A stretch of DNA of 64,000 nucleotides, from positions 62,976,606 through 63,040,605 of the forward strand of contig OY288243.1 of assembly GCA_958450325.1 (NCBI GenBank), read 5' to 3'. Positions within the stretch are counted from its first letter, which is position 1; every line of letters starts with the position of its first letter. Of the stretch, positions 1-11,886 are shown in pieces. The stretch comes from Agrostemma githago (Eukaryota > Streptophyta > Magnoliopsida > Caryophyllales > Caryophyllaceae). Below the pieces are notes generated by a model that ran no database searches, was not told the origin of the DNA, and saw only the letters and a list, made by a program, of their open reading frames with translations. The translations under genes were made by a program, and so were the position numbers.

Positions 1-1593
1 GAATGGCGTTACCCAATTGTTCGTGATTCGTCAGATGCAAGTAGATCGTCACTTCTTGGATGCTTGCCTGTCTTACTGGGACGATACTTATCATGTATTT
101 GGTTTTCCTCGAGGCGAAATCTGCCCTATCCCTGAGGAAATTGCCGCTGCAGGAGGATGGAATCCCATACTTCGTCCTGCTATCCCTTTTTCGGTTTCTG
201 ATCCAAGGAGGAAGTTATGGGAATTTTTAGGGCTTTCTCACATGGAGGTATCCTGTATGCTGGAAGGAGATACCGTTTCCTTGATCGATCTAGCTGAAAA
301 ATTTATGAACCCGGATGACGTCCGGGTCAGGCCGGTCCATAGCCGTAGGGCCTTTACTTTTTGCATGCTCCATGTCTATGCCTTCGAAGGCCATATGGAT
401 TTATTATCTTGCATGGGCCACGTTAGACTTTTTACTGTGGCTGACCTGATGGAAACGGAGCACAGGCCGGCTTGGTTGATTACAGGAGAGATTATCCAGG
501 GTTTGGATAATCGTAAAAGGGATCCGTCAGTCCGGCTGACTAGGAGTACCCGTCTTTTACAGGTATACCGGTTTTTTTGATTTTTTTTTTCGGTTTTTTC
601 TGATTTTTCCGGTTTCTTCCCGATTTTCCCGGTTTCTGCAGTTTTCTCGGTTTTCACGTTTTTTTCAGGTTATTTTTTTCGCGGGTTTTTCAGCTGTGGC
701 TGTTTGAGAAGCTATCGATCTTGGATCCTCCCCTAGACGTGAGCCGGTATCAACCCAAGCAAGTAATGATGAGGAGACGAACCATTGCCTTTTCTCGCTT
801 CAACACCCAAAAACACTGGGATGAGGTGCTATCTTTCCATGAAGGCCCATTGATCCGCTGGACCGTCCCATGGTGGCCGATTTATGTTTGGACCGGTTTG
901 GAGTCTCGAGATAGGGCTAGATATCAAGTAATCCTATCTTTTAGACAGACAATTCACCTCTTTCCCGATCGCATACTTAGGCAATATGGTCGGGTGCAAA
1001 GAATCCCAGAAATCGAGGCAGTCGTGAGTGAATCTACTCAGCTGATGGATGTAATGTGTGATATCTGGATGCAAAGGTGGTATACACGAGCTACTTGGCA
1101 CGTTCCTAGAAATCCTCATTCGATCTGGGTATCTGACTCTTATGTGAGATGGACACGAGCTGATTCAGCTAAAACCCGAGCTGCCTTAAAGACTGACGAG
1201 GCCTTCGACCTGTTACGCCGGGAACATGCTAAAGATAATAGAAGCTTCTTTGACGAAGACACTACTCCGGCAGGTCAGAAAGGGAAATCTAGGACTCAGA
1301 CTGAAGGGTCCAGTACTAAGGGTGCACGGGGGAAAGTGAGCCCCCAGACGGATTTAGAAAGGAGACTAGGGCCCAAGCTGGCAGTTAAGGACCGACTTGG
1401 TCCTCGAGACAGGCTTCCCGAGCCCGTCAGGGCTCGGCTTGGACCGGTGCAAACGGTGGAAGACCCAAAATCGAAGAAGCGGGTTCGAGCTAAAGAAATT
1501 CCCCTTGTGATTAGGGAACGTTCTCCCCCGCCCCGTCGGCCTCGGGCTCCACGTGACCCGAAAGATAAGGGGAAAGGAAAAATGTACGAGTAG
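1..1593 (+). CDS. Antisense spliced gene in A1: plant-mobile-domain-like protein (5' end outside window)
   Basis: Two plus-strand coding blocks, 2-562 and 694-1593, join in the same phase across a T-rich gap with a donor CAG|GTATA and an acceptor TTTTTTCAG|CTG. Splicing there gives ...LLQ|LWLFEKLSILDPP..., and the open frame runs off the left window edge. The first block has motifs such as YWDDTYHVFGFPRGEICP, and the second FHEGPLIRWTVPWWPIYVW. I associate these with plant mobile domain / DUF7745-type proteins of retroelement origin, from memory and not by search. The C-terminal 120 residues are basic, Pro-rich and repeat 'RLGP' motifs, so probably disordered and possibly nucleic-acid binding. 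The gene lies head-on to A1's pol gene in the slot between integrase and 3' LTR. A possible poly(A) signal (aataaaag) lies near 1711. It is uninterrupted while A1's own gag-pol is full of stops. Confidence 0.7.
563..693 (+). other. Predicted 131-bp phase-0 intron in the antisense gene
   Basis: The segment begins GTATACCGG and ends in a T-rich tract closed by CAG. It contains in-frame stops. Removing it joins two open reading frames exactly between codons. The T-rich composition fits plant introns. An alternative acceptor (TTTTTTCAG at 660-668) would not keep the downstream frame with the same coding start. Confidence 0.65.
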
Positions 1594-1989
1594 TCTCCTA
1601 AATTTATTATTTAAGTATTACTACTATTTTTGTGGTGTGATTTTGTTGTTGGTTTTTTTTGTGATGTATTTTTTGAAATTCCTGAGTTTTGTCGGTTTTT
1701 TTTTTCTTGCATAATAAAAGACATATTAGTGAATACCGTTCCCGTCTTTTTGTTATTGAAGTGGTTGTACCCTTTTGAGGGGTTGCCTACGTATCCAAAA
1801 TTAATGGAATCAAACCTTCCGTAGTTCAGAAGTATTTTTGCAATTTTTCGAAATACATCAAGATTATTAATTCGAGATGTGCAACGGTAGTATAAATAAT
1901 CCTAACTTATTGACTTGCTTAAATTTTTTTTTTGAAAATTCATAAAAAGAAAAATTTTATAAATTTTGCAAATGACATTGAGATAGGGC
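1594..1989. other. Non-coding spacer between convergent antisense gene and integrase end
   Basis: This AT-rich stretch holds the 3' ends of two converging genes. I see a possible plus-strand polyadenylation signal near 1711 and T-runs, but no open frame I trust. Confidence 0.5.
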
Positions 1990-2967
1990 TTATGGGTAGT
2001 AACGCTTCAGCTGGTCCAAGTTTGTTGGGTTGACGAACTCGTTCCCGTCCAAGTCTGTTAGCATTACCGCTCCTCCTGAAAGGATTTTCTTCACTAGATA
2101 CGGTCCAGCCCAATTGGGTTTGAATTTTCCCCTTGGGTCAACTGGTAGTAAAGCTCGAACAGATTTTAAGGCTAGATCGCCCTCTTTGATATTCCTGGGC
2201 CTAACCCTTTTGTTAAAAGCCCGTTGGATCCTTTTCTGATATATCTGAATATTATTCAGAGCCCGAGATCGTCATTCGTCTAAGAGGACTAGTGAGTCAT
2301 ATCGGGCTTGGACCCAATCTGCTTCAGGTACCTGGCTCTCGAGCAGAATCCTAAGGGATGGTACTTCTAGCTCGACTGGCTGGACTGCTTCCATTCCATA
2401 TGTCAGATAGAATGGAGTTGCTCCGGTTGCAGTTCGAATTGATGTCCGATATCCCTATAAGGCAAAGGGTATCTTGTCGGGCCAGTCCCGGTAATTCTTA
2501 GCCATCTTTTTAAGTATGGTGACAATTGTTTTATTGGCTGCCTCCACCGCTCCATTTGTTTGGGGACGGTAAGGCGACGATGTATGCCTTTGGATCTTGT
2601 ACTTTTCCATCAAAGTGGCAGTTTCAGCTTGAAAATGGGTCCCGTGATCACTGACGAACTCGTGCGGAAGCCCGTATCGACATATAATTTTATTTTGGAT
2701 GAATTTAGCCACATTTTTGGCATTCAAGATCCGGTATGACTCGGCTTCGACCCATTTAGTGAAATAGTCGTTAGCTACTAGGATGAAGCAGTGACCTCCC
2801 GTCCCGGAAGGGTTCACTTTCCCGATTATATCAACTCCTCATGTTGAGAATGGCCATGGTGATGTCATTGTATATAATAGGGATGAAGGCATATGCTGAA
2901 CATTGGCGAAAATCTGGCAGTTATGGCAGTGTTTGACATATAACTGACAGTCAGTTTCCATGCTATT
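1990..2967 (-). pseudogene. pol: A1 integrase, decayed
   Basis: The minus strand shows, in order, a zinc-binding-like start (HCHNCQ), the core with WVEAES and SDHGTHFQ (a catalytic Asp) and TNGAVEAANK (the catalytic Glu), then the C-terminal barrel with KFKPNWAGPYLV, closing at QLKRYYP before a stop at 1990. The integrase would insert the cDNA into the host genome. It cannot be made from this copy: stops interrupt it at 2968 (TAG), near 2836 (TGA), 2455 (TAG) and 2272 (TGA). The first three replace expected Trp and the last an expected Arg, each explicable by one C-to-T transition on one strand. Confidence 0.85.
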
Positions 2968-5303
2968 CTAGTAATAACCGAGTCTCGCGATTTTCCGGGC
3001 CAACATATGGGCGTTCATATGCGGACCGTTTTCACCATCATGTACCTCGGCCATGACCCTTTCGGCTCGAGTTTTGTCAATGCATAGGAGTAAAGCCCCC
3101 TGTGCTGTCTTCTTATATAATTGTCCATCATCTGTGCGGATGAACTGGGTTGCCCATCTTCGTAGAGCTTTCTTGGCCCGGTTTTCAGCTCCCAGAGGAT
3201 ATTCCCCTGACGTTAAGTAGGTTAGAATAGCCTGATACCAAGGTTCTGGATCAGTTATCTCAATATCTTGGATAGCGTGGATGTATGCCGGCTCGGATCG
3301 TCTTTCGCCGCAAATGGGCATGCTGGTTAGATGTGCTGGGATATTCAGTAAAGATGCTAATTTTGAGAGAGCATCTGCAAACTGGTTTTCTTCCTGAGGC
3401 AGATAAATGTACTCTACTTTTTGGAATTGTTTTTCGAGAACCCTTACTCGTGTTTGGTAAGCCACGAGATTTGCGTTCCGAGTCTTCCATTTTTGTAGGG
3501 CTTGATTTATGACTAAAGATGAGTCACCGTGGACCCGGAGGTTTGTTACTCCTAAATCAGCGGCGGCTTGCAGTCCGTGAATGCACGCTTCGTACTCGGC
3601 TGCGTTGTTAGTCACGTCAAAATCTAGCTTCATGGATAACGGGGTGTGTTCCTCTTGTGGTGAGATTAATAAAATCCCGACACCAAATCCTCGGAAGTTG
3701 GACGCTCCGTCAAAATATAGATCCCATGTGTCGGTGTTGGTATAGAATATGTCTTCATCTGGGAAGGCCCAGGTATCGGTGTGTTCTTCCTCGGATACCG
3801 GACTATCGGCGAGGAATTCCGCTACTACCCGGCCTTTGATGGCTTTTAAAGGTACGAACTTGAGGTTGAACTCAGCTAGCATTAAAGTCCATCTGGATAT
3901 ACGGCCGTTGAGGATGGGCTTCTCGAATAGATACTTGATTGGATCCATTTTAGATAGCACATGTACCTCGTGACTAAGCATGTAGTGTCGGAGCTTTTTA
4001 GTGGCCCAAACCAGAGCTAGACATGTCTTCTCGAGCATTGTGTACTTGCATTCGTATTCCAAGAACTTTTTACTGATGTAGTAAATAGCCCGTTCTTCGG
4101 AATCGACCGTTTGGGCTAGCATAGCGCCCATGGCCGTCTCGGTCGTTGTCAAGTATAGCGACAGAGGCAAACCATGCTGAGGTGGCATTAACACCGGTGG
4201 AAAGGATAGAATCTCCTTGATCTTATCAAAGGCCATTTGACATTTGTTGTCCCATAGTGTTCGTTCTCCTATCTTCAGTTTCTTGAAAATGGGCTCACAT
4301 ACCATGGTTAGCTTTGAAATAAACCGGCTTATATATTGGACTTTCCCGATAAACCCCCTTATCTCCTTTTCGGTTTTAGGCAGTTGCATCTCGGTAATGA
4401 CCTTGATCTTTGCTGGGTCAACTTCGATGCCACGCTGGCTGACAATGTGGCCCAGTAGCTTGCCCGATGTTACCCCGAAACTGCATTTTTGAGGGTTTAA
4501 CCTCATGTTGTACTTGCGTAGTCGGGTGAAGAACTTTCTTAGGGCCGCGACGTGCCCGTTTCGGTCTTTGGATTTGACGATCATGTCGTCCACGTAGACC
4601 TCCACTTCCTTATGCATCATGTCATGCAATAAAGTGGTGGCGGTCCGTTCATAAGTGGCACCAGCGTTGATAAACCCAAATGGCATTACGGTATAGCAGT
4701 AAGTCCCCCAGGGTGTGATGAAGGTGGTCTTACTCATGTCTTCTTCTGCCATTTTGATCTGATTGTATCCGGCATACCCGTCCATGAATGATAGAAGGGC
4801 ATGGTCGACCGTGTTATCCACCAGTATGTCGATGCGTGGCAACGGAATATCGTCTTTTGGGCAGGCCTTATTAAGGTCCCGAAAATATACACATACTCGG
4901 ACTTTGCCATCTTTTTTGGGTACTGGTACTATGTTTGCAACCCAGTCTGGATATTCAGACACTTGGATAAAGCCCGCTTTGAATTGTTTATCGACTTCTT
5001 CCTTGACTTTGAGAGACCATTCGAGCCTCATTCTTCCTTGACTTCTTCTTTGAATTGTTTTACCGGCTTGTACCCGTCTTTGATGGGTATTCGGTGTTCA
5101 GCTATCTCCCGGTCTATTCCCGGCATGTCCTTGTAGGACCATGCAAAGACGTCTTTGAATTCCTGGAGGAGATCCGTGAATTGTTGTTTCTCCTCGGGAT
5201 CCAAAGATAGGCCCAACTTAAGCATCTGAGGTTCTAAAGGGGTTCCTACGTTGATGGAATCAGTTTCTTCGATTACCGAATTTCGGGACTCCCTTTGCTC
5301 GAG
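2968..5303 (-). pseudogene. pol: A1 reverse transcriptase with RNase H and second (archaeal-type) RNase H
   Basis: A 687-codon open frame (2968-5031) holds the RT palm with VYFRDLNKA, FITPWGTYCY, PFGFINAG and the catalytic YVDD box (residues 146-149). Next come the connection and first RNase H (YYISKKFLEYE, YTMLEKTCLALVWA) and a second RNase H starting WDLYFDGASN with NNAAEYEA and FADALSKLAS. A second RNase H is diagnostic of the Tat lineage. The N-terminal RT segment (5028-5225) is in another frame, so there is a frameshift near 5030. The first catalytic Asp of the VDF motif is Tyr here (codon 4885-4887), so the enzyme should be inactive even if the frame were open. Confidence 0.9.
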
Positions 5304-5306
5304 TTA
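5304..5306 (-). other. In-frame TAA between protease and RT, matched by TAG in A2
   Basis: The minus strand reads ...HLIE-stop-LEQRES..., with coding similarity continuing on both sides. The A2 copy has TAG at the same codon (14140-14142). A stop that is kept but differs in spelling suggests a functional boundary between gag-pro and pol rather than random decay. A CAG|GTACC donor-like site lies just upstream in both copies. Ogre elements are known to have a spliced-out stop region here. Confidence 0.55.
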
Positions 5307-7192
5307 CTCGATTAGATGTGGAGGCAATGGTACCTGTTCGTCGGGTTTCTCAATGTCATTTCAAGTAAGATTTTTGAAAATATTTTGAAAATAAGCCAAG
5401 TCATAAGCAGAACGGTTATCGTTATTATTGATAGTGAATTTTGAAAATAGCTCGAAGAGAGCTGCCATCTGATCGTTGGTCAGAGGCGGGATAGGGAGAG
5501 CCCTCGGGACAGACTCCGGGCTCCCGATGGTGTGACTAAAGAAGGGAGAGGGGTTACAGACTCGATCCTAGTACTGGACCCTCTAGGCTTCGACTCAGAC
5601 TCCGACTCTGACTCTGACTCGGACTCGGACTCGGATTCGGCAGCATGCATATCTCCTTCACCAGTAGTTAGCTTGTAGACTCGACCCTGACTGTCGGTCC
5701 ACTTAGTTGTCTTCCTCCAAGCTCTCTTCCCGGTGTCAGCACCCACGTCGGAGATCAGCTTGGTTGGATCGAACCTGCTGCTGCGGAGAATCAGGCTGAC
5801 TAACTCCTGTTTAGGGGTCGGGATGACCCTGTCTTCTCCGAATAGGAGTCCTAGGATGGGCTCAGTATTGTTTGTGCCCTCCTTTGATTCGGCCTGGATA
5901 AGGGCAAAGATATCATCTAGGATGAAATTGCATTCCCGAGCCAGTTTGGTCCCGGGATAGGAGATGGTGGGCTGATAAAGGTCCACTTGAACAGTTCCAA
6001 ATACTGGAGTGACGAACATGACCGCCTTGGTTTGGTTCGTGCATCCTGGCGCCATAGTGTAACCTAGACCGAGGCGAGATTGCCCGTTGTTTAGGGCTTC
6101 GATAATTTTCCCAGCTGGAAGATAGGGCCTTGATGTGACTCCTGGTAGGCAACCCAGATTCTGTAGCATCGTATCGATGCTAGTTGTGAAGTATGGCCGG
6201 AAAAGGTATTCTTCCTCGATCATTCCCACAAAGTTGAAGCCTCGTGGGTCAGCTGAGCCTGCCGTGTTGCAGCTTGACACGGTTATAGGAGTAGCTTCGA
6301 GAGTGACGATCCCATCTTGTAAAGGTAGCTTGACTTTCCTGTGAAGAGTGGAAGACACGGCTTGGACCGCGTGAATCCATGGTCTCCCGAGTAGCAGATT
6401 GAAAGATGAAGTGACATCGATCACTTGAAATTCTAACTCCTTCTCGATCGGGCCCGTTATGATTGTTAGCTTAACGGCCCCAGCCACTGATTTTGGGCTT
6501 CCATCAAAAGCCTGGATAGTTTGTGCAGTCGGAAGGTAGTCAACCTCGGTAATGCCGAGGGCCTTGGCTGTCCTTGAAGGAAGGACGTTTACTGCGGACC
6601 CGTCATCAATCAGGGTCATCGGGAGATACTTGTTTCGGCAGATCACCGTGATGTATAGGGCCAAGTTATGGGTGGTCCCGAATGGTGGAAGGTCGGATTC
6701 GGAGAAAGTGATAAGTGGGCCTTCTCCTTTAGACTTGTCCTTGAGGTGTGGCAAGATAGTGGCTACCATCTCGGTGGGGGTAACCGATGAGTCGACCTTG
6801 ATTTCATCAAGGGCCCTAGTAAGTGCTGCCCGATGCTCCTGAGAACTAACCAAAAGCTGCCATATAGTAATATCAGTTCGGACCCTCTTTAGTTGTCTGA
6901 CTAGGGCCGTGTCAGCATTTGGCTCTTCGGTAGTGAGTTCCGTCCTGGAAGGTTCAGTAACGGTTTCTGTAGTGGCGAGACCGGCCGTGATGGTGTGTGT
7001 GCCGGCCAGAGCTCTGGCTTTAGCTTTCCGGACTTCTTCGATGGTGACGGGGACAGCTTCCCCCTTGGCCAGGTAAACATCATCTTCATCGTCGTTCCAT
7101 ATCCCGTTGATTTGGGAAATGAAAGGGGAAATGAGATGAGAGCAGTCGACTACCTCTCCAGTAAAAATGGCATGAGTAGCAAGAGGATTATT
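5307..7192 (-). pseudogene. pol: A1 protease region, decayed
   Basis: A 457-codon frame (5480-6853) continues upstream in frame to the gag tail. The aspartic protease core is visible as YLPMTLIDDGSAVNVLP, then LLGRPWIHAV, a Tat-type arrangement. It would cut the gag-pol polyprotein. A Ser-Glu dipeptide run (near 5575-5640) follows and is probably a disordered linker before RT. A frameshift near 5500 puts the last segment (QMAALFELFSKF) in another frame. Relative to A2, about 90 bp around 6020-6060 are missing. Confidence 0.8.
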
Positions 7193-8351
7193 TTATTTAC
7201 TTGGCTTATCGCTGGGTAGTGGTATCTTCCCACTTTCGATCAGATCTTGAATAAGATGTTTCAACTTCCAGCATTTCTCCGTGTCGTGCCCGTTGCCTTG
7301 GTGATAGTGGCAATAGGCTTGAATGTTGTAGCTCTTAGATCGCTTTTCAACGGGAACTTCCGGAATTGGGCCTATCGTTTGGATTAGGCCCTTTGAAGAC
7401 AGCCTTTGTAAGGCATTAGCATAGGTTGTCCCTATGTCAGTGAATACCCGATTTGGAGTATTCTTTTTGGCCGAGGTGTCTAATGAATTAACCTCGTCGA
7501 AGATGCTTCGGGCCGCCATTGTGGTTGCGGGCTTGCTGGAGGATGAATTGGCTCCTTGATACCCCTTGGTAGAGGCCTTAGTAAGGTTCTCTAGCCTTAG
7601 ATCGTCTTCGATTCTAGTACCCATTTCGGGTCAAAGTGGCGAAGTCGGGTATGATGGCATACCGAAGATGGACTCGGTAAGCAGGGAGGAGGTTTTTGAC
7701 AAAGGCCTCCACTAGTACTTTTTCGCTGGGCTTGTCCACGAGCTTAACACTTTCGGTCCTCCACCTTTGAAGGTATTTAGTGAAACCCTCCTTAGGCTCT
7801 TGGGCCATAACTTCCAGAGTACGCATGGTAGTCTGAATTTCAGCATTATCCGCGTAGTTTCGCGCAAATTCCATTGCAACATCGTCCCAGGTTTTGTATT
7901 TCTTGGGGTCAAGCCTGTAGTACCAGGCTTTCGGGTGCTTTTCCAGAGAGGAAGCAAAGAGATGCTTGAACATGGTCGATTTGACCCCCTTAACAGCCAA
8001 AAAATCCTTGAAAGCCCGAATGTGGAGTACCGGGTCTTCAGTTCCGTCAAACATTGGCAAGCCCGTTAAGTTGAGGTTAGCGGGCAGTTCATCGGTCAAG
8101 GGCGAATAGATACGAGCATTTTCCGTGAGAATAGTGTTTCTGGTGGTCGAGTGGACCTGTTTTTGCAGCTTTTGGACCGCGCCGGCCAATGCGGCCAACG
8201 GTTCGTCATCTTCAATCGAAGCATTGGGGGTTCCTTGTTCTACGGCACTAACCCAAGTGACGATGGCAATCTGGTCCTCCCTCATTTGTCGCAATTGATC
8301 TTGGATTTTGGTCAACGAGGCTGTCAACTCATCGATGGCTTCTTTCGTCAT
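7193..8351 (-). pseudogene. gag: A1 gag, one frameshift and one stop
   Basis: The protein starts MTKEAIDEL at 8351 with a short coiled-coil-like N-terminus (LTKIQDQLRQMRED). The capsid-type core follows (MFDGTEDPVLHIRAFKDF, AWYYRLDPKKYKTWDD, FTKYLQRWR), then a zinc-knuckle-like CHYHQGNGHDTEKC. Gag would form the particle that packages the RNA. Compared with A2 there is one extra base near 7625, and a TAA at 7193-7195 after SDKPSK. Past that stop the coding similarity continues in frame into the protease region, so the stop is a mutation and not the original end. Confidence 0.85.
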
Positions 8352-9413
8352 GGTTCGAGTGAAGGGTGGCCTGTCTGTAAGAACACCGCGTAATCAGCAA
8401 CTTAACCCGAATCCTAAGAAAAGTACATCCCGAGCAAGGGAAAAGGAAGAAGACTAAGATGGTAATGACTCGGAAAAGACACCTAGACGGGTGACTTGTG
8501 AAAAGGTGGGCCTTCCTCAGGATCCAACTATGTGGGTTGGGCCCTCTTCGAAGGAAGGTTCACGTGAGACATTCCCAGACTTTAGACTCGATTGTGTAGT
8601 TGGGCTAACCTTTGTAGGAGTATGTCCTATGTAGGTGGGCCTTGCCTTAGTAAAATAAGGCGGACTGGGATAGGGGGGAAACTCGTGATGTAAGATCGAC
8701 GGAGTTTTGACGCTAGAGACTTCAACGACTTATGACACGACCCGACACTGCTAAATACGGGAAGTCCTAAGAAGAGGAAGTTTTGCAATATGATTTTTTT
8801 TTTAAAAGCCCGAGAAATCCGAAGGGAACCGGCCCTTTTTCGAGAAAAATGGAAAAGGTGGGCCGGATGACGGTTTGAAAATTTCGAAAATAATTTCGAG
8901 TTTTGAATTGGGCATAATACCTGCTAGAAAAGTCTATTTTGAGTAAAATCATAAGTCCTAAGTTTGTTATATGTCCAGGGTTTTGAAATTGGATATTTTG
9001 AAAAGGATGCAAATTTTGAAAATGAGGTTTTTTGAAAAAGATGATGTGGATCAAGTAGCACGTAGTCATGGAAACAGTATAATGACGCCATGTATGCTCT
9101 TAAGCTAAGTCTCGGTCAGTCTATAAGGGTCTATACCGGTGTACATAGCCTATTCGAGAAATGGGGCGGACTTCCTAAGTCGAATTGAGCTTAGAACATG
9201 CCGTAAAACCCATACGAATCTGCTATGCACACCTTTTGACATATCCAATTTGGACTACATCAATGGTTTAGTGGGACGTCGGTCACCAGTACCGGCCCGG
9301 GAAAGATGGGGTTATGCATGAACCGTAAAACTAAAACGCGTATTGTACTACTCAAACGATTTCTATTCGAGTCTCACCCTGAGGATGCCGATGGTTAGTA
9401 ACGCATCAGTTAA
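8352..9413 (-). other. A1 5' leader between PBS and gag
   Basis: About 1.06 kb without a supported gene. The A2 leader (21911-22647) shares blocks with it, for example the stretch around 8480-8600 with GACTCGGAAAAGACACCTAG. It is probably an untranslated leader with packaging signals. Confidence 0.6.
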
Positions 9414-9431
9414 TCCCCAGCGGAGTCGCCA
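9414..9431 (-). other. A1 primer-binding site
   Basis: Read on the minus strand it is TGGCGACTCCGCTGGGGA, three bases inside the LTR end. The leading TGG matches a tRNA 3' CCA end. The same 18 bases occur next to the LTRs of A2 and D. I do not assign the tRNA species. Confidence 0.8.
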
Positions 9432-9718
9432 AATTGTGGACATGACGTAGGTCCACCCCGACGCGGCCACGCGCGGGTTTGGGGAGGCGAATGAATCTCC
9501 ATATGAGAATGGATCGAATTGAAATTTAAATCGAAGTTGGAGTCGCCACTGAACTTTGTGGGAGTTCGGGCCCGTTCGAACCCACTCTATGTCGTAGTGG
9601 GCCGTGTACAAAATACGGCCCATTTCCGATGTCAGAGTTTATCGGGTTCGTCCCTTAGCATTTGATACCGATACCGACTTGATCGGATATCATGTATTGA
9701 ATGACTCTCGTTGCCAAT

Positions 9719-9739
9719 GGTTTCGGACATCCGGAAACC
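9719..9739 (-). other. Conserved 21-nt hairpin in A1 LTR
   Basis: Arms GGTTTC and GAAACC flank an inner CGGATGTCC that can add two pairs. The same hairpin, within a conserved block of roughly 120 bp, occurs in the LTRs of A2 (22955-22975) and D (57981-58001). It lies about 300-450 bp before the PBS in element orientation. Confidence 0.55.
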
Positions 9740-11287
9740 GAGGTTCTGAGTAGGGGGTGAGGGTACGTGTTGGGAAGTTCACAAAGAACACCCAACCCCG
9801 CCCGCACATTAGCGGCCTCTACTAGGATATCGTTTGATGTTTTAATACGCGCGTTAGTTGAACGATGAATGATATGCAAACATTGTTTTCCTAAGCATGT
9901 GAATAATTGAATGGGTAGCTAATTCGGTTTAATGCATGAAAATTAACGTCAAAGTTGAATTTAGCATGTGAGGTTCGTTTTAGTATAATAAAACAAACGA
10001 TAAAAAGAAATGAATTTGCTACAAGATGAACAAACGAGTTAGTATCGATTTGTAAAAAAAAAAATATAGCAAATATGGTGAATATGGAAGATCGAGAAAA
10101 TATTAGTCGAAATCTGAAAAATATTTGTTAAAAGACGCTGTTTTGTATAAAAAAACGATGTTCGAAAAATAAAAAAAGAAGAAAACGGGTCGTGTTTCCA
10201 GCGTTGCCTGCGACTCGCCCGGGGTGCGCGCGACTCGCGCCCCGGCCTGTTTCGAGGTCGGTTTTTGAAAGTTCGATGTTTTTATTAAACCGCGTACGAA
10301 TATTGCATAATTCGTGCTCGACTTAATATTTTTGATATTCGTTATATTCGATAGTCGATTATGAAATCGATATCAAATACTCGGAATAGTTTTAGAAAAG
10401 ATACAAATTTTAGAAGTCGTTTCGTTGAATAAATAATAAAAACGAACGAAAAAAGCTAAAAAAGGAGCGCAGGTTTCAGACTCGTACGCGACTCGCGTGC
10501 GGGCCTGTCCCGATTTCGCTCGTTGTTCGAAAATTTGATAAATCGCGTACAAATACGAATTAATTTATACTCGATTTATGCTTTTGATATTCGTCGTATC
10601 CGATATTCGATTATGAAATCGATATCGAATATCCGGAATGAATTTAGAAAAGGTTTTTGAAAAAAGTTTGTTTTGAACGAAAAGTAAAAAAAGGAATTTT
10701 GAACGAAAAAGATGTTAATTCTCTCCGCGTTCGAAATCATCGAATTTTGTTTAAAAAGATGTGACGATTTATTTAGCATCAGCGAGAATTAATTAATTTT
10801 GTTCTTGTTAGATACGATATATTCGATTAGGGAATCGATATCGTATTTTAAAAACGTTATATACAAAATATTTTTTGTAGTATCGATATTAGGAATAAAA
10901 AATGACGAAGGACCCGTAAAAAGGACGACACACGACCCAAAAAAAAGACAAGACGGACGACGAGAAGGAGAAGAGAAGAAGAAGAAGGAGAAATCGGGTT
11001 TGGTACACCCTCAACCTACATGCTTCGGTTTACTCGGATCGGGGCTCGTCGGGACGTGGCTTGGGCACAAGAGCGTCGAGTGGATGTCGGTGAGTAGCGG
11101 TGGCTCGGTTTGGACGTGAGACGTGTGAAGGGTGTCGTGTTTCGGGGTCGGTTTCCTTCGGGTTTTGGATGAACTATCGGTTTCTCGATGCTAAGTGTAA
11201 GGAGTTTTATGGATGTGTATAATTAATGTGAATAATTCTGAATGTTGATTGATGATCTGTGTGTCTATAATGTGTCGTGCAAGGGGC

Positions 11288-11295
11288 TATTTATA
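11288..11295 (-). promoter_or_regulatory. TATA box of A1 LTR
   Basis: TATAAATA on the minus strand in a context typical of plant LTR promoters (CCTATAAATAGCCCC). Transcription would run leftwards into gag. Confidence 0.6.
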
Positions 11296-11886
11296 GGAAA
11301 ATCCCGACCTTGGCTAGGAGAGGTGCATTTGAATTAGAACTACCGTTTAGGATAGGAAATATAGGAAGTCGAGGGATGTGAGGATTCCATTTTCTTGTGA
11401 AGGAAGAAAGGGAACCGGCTGGTTGGTAGGCTACTCGGCCGAGTATCCTAGCTCGGTCGAGTGTTTGATTCGGTTTTCAGATAGGATTCCTACTTGAGAT
11501 CGAATTCTACCTTAAACGGAATTGTTTAATATTTGTGTAGCTAATTTTTTGTGGAGTTTGAGCTCAAATCAGCCACGTCAGGTGACACGGCTGACTCACG
11601 CGTCTCGATAAAATATCTTTGACCGGGTTTGACTCGGTCGCTAAAAGACGGTTTTACCCCCAATGTCGGATTCGACTCAAATTAGTCTTATTTGACTCGA
11701 AACGACCCACTGGGCCTGAATTTGAGGTTGGTTTTGTGAAATTTGTACTCCGTAAAAAGCCCAAGCTAAATATCCATGATTTCGAGCCCATTTCCGAGTA
11801 CGTTAAAGCATGTTTGCGTCTGATCTTCATCGGGTGTTTGTCGGAAACTGCTATAGACACCTAGCAGCCAAATGTGGGTGTCTACA

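Larger units (their letters stand above)
1..11886 (-). mobile_element. LTR retrotransposon A1 (Ty3/gypsy, Tat-like), left part outside window
   Basis: The element reads right to left: 5' LTR 9435-11886, primer-binding site, leader, gag, protease, reverse transcriptase with two RNase H domains, integrase ending at 1990, then an antisense gene at 1-1593. Its 3' LTR must lie left of base 1. The LTR starts TGTAGACACC and ends TCCACA, read on the minus strand. At 11886/11887 the sequence switches abruptly to the pol gene of a related element (A2), so A1 is a nested insertion. The dual RNase H and the antisense extra gene are features of the Tat lineage. Many stops and frameshifts make it non-autonomous. 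Confidence 0.9.
9435..11886 (-). repeat. A1 5' LTR (2452 bp)
   Basis: The LTR is bounded by TGTAGACACC (minus strand, at 11886) and TCCACA (at 9435), next to the PBS. It holds a minus-strand TATA box at 11288-11295, two CTCGRYCGAG-type palindromes near 11431-11462 and a conserved block at about 9706-9835. The plus-strand end carries inverted arms TAGACACC and GGTGTCTA. I see no gene inside. Confidence 0.85.
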
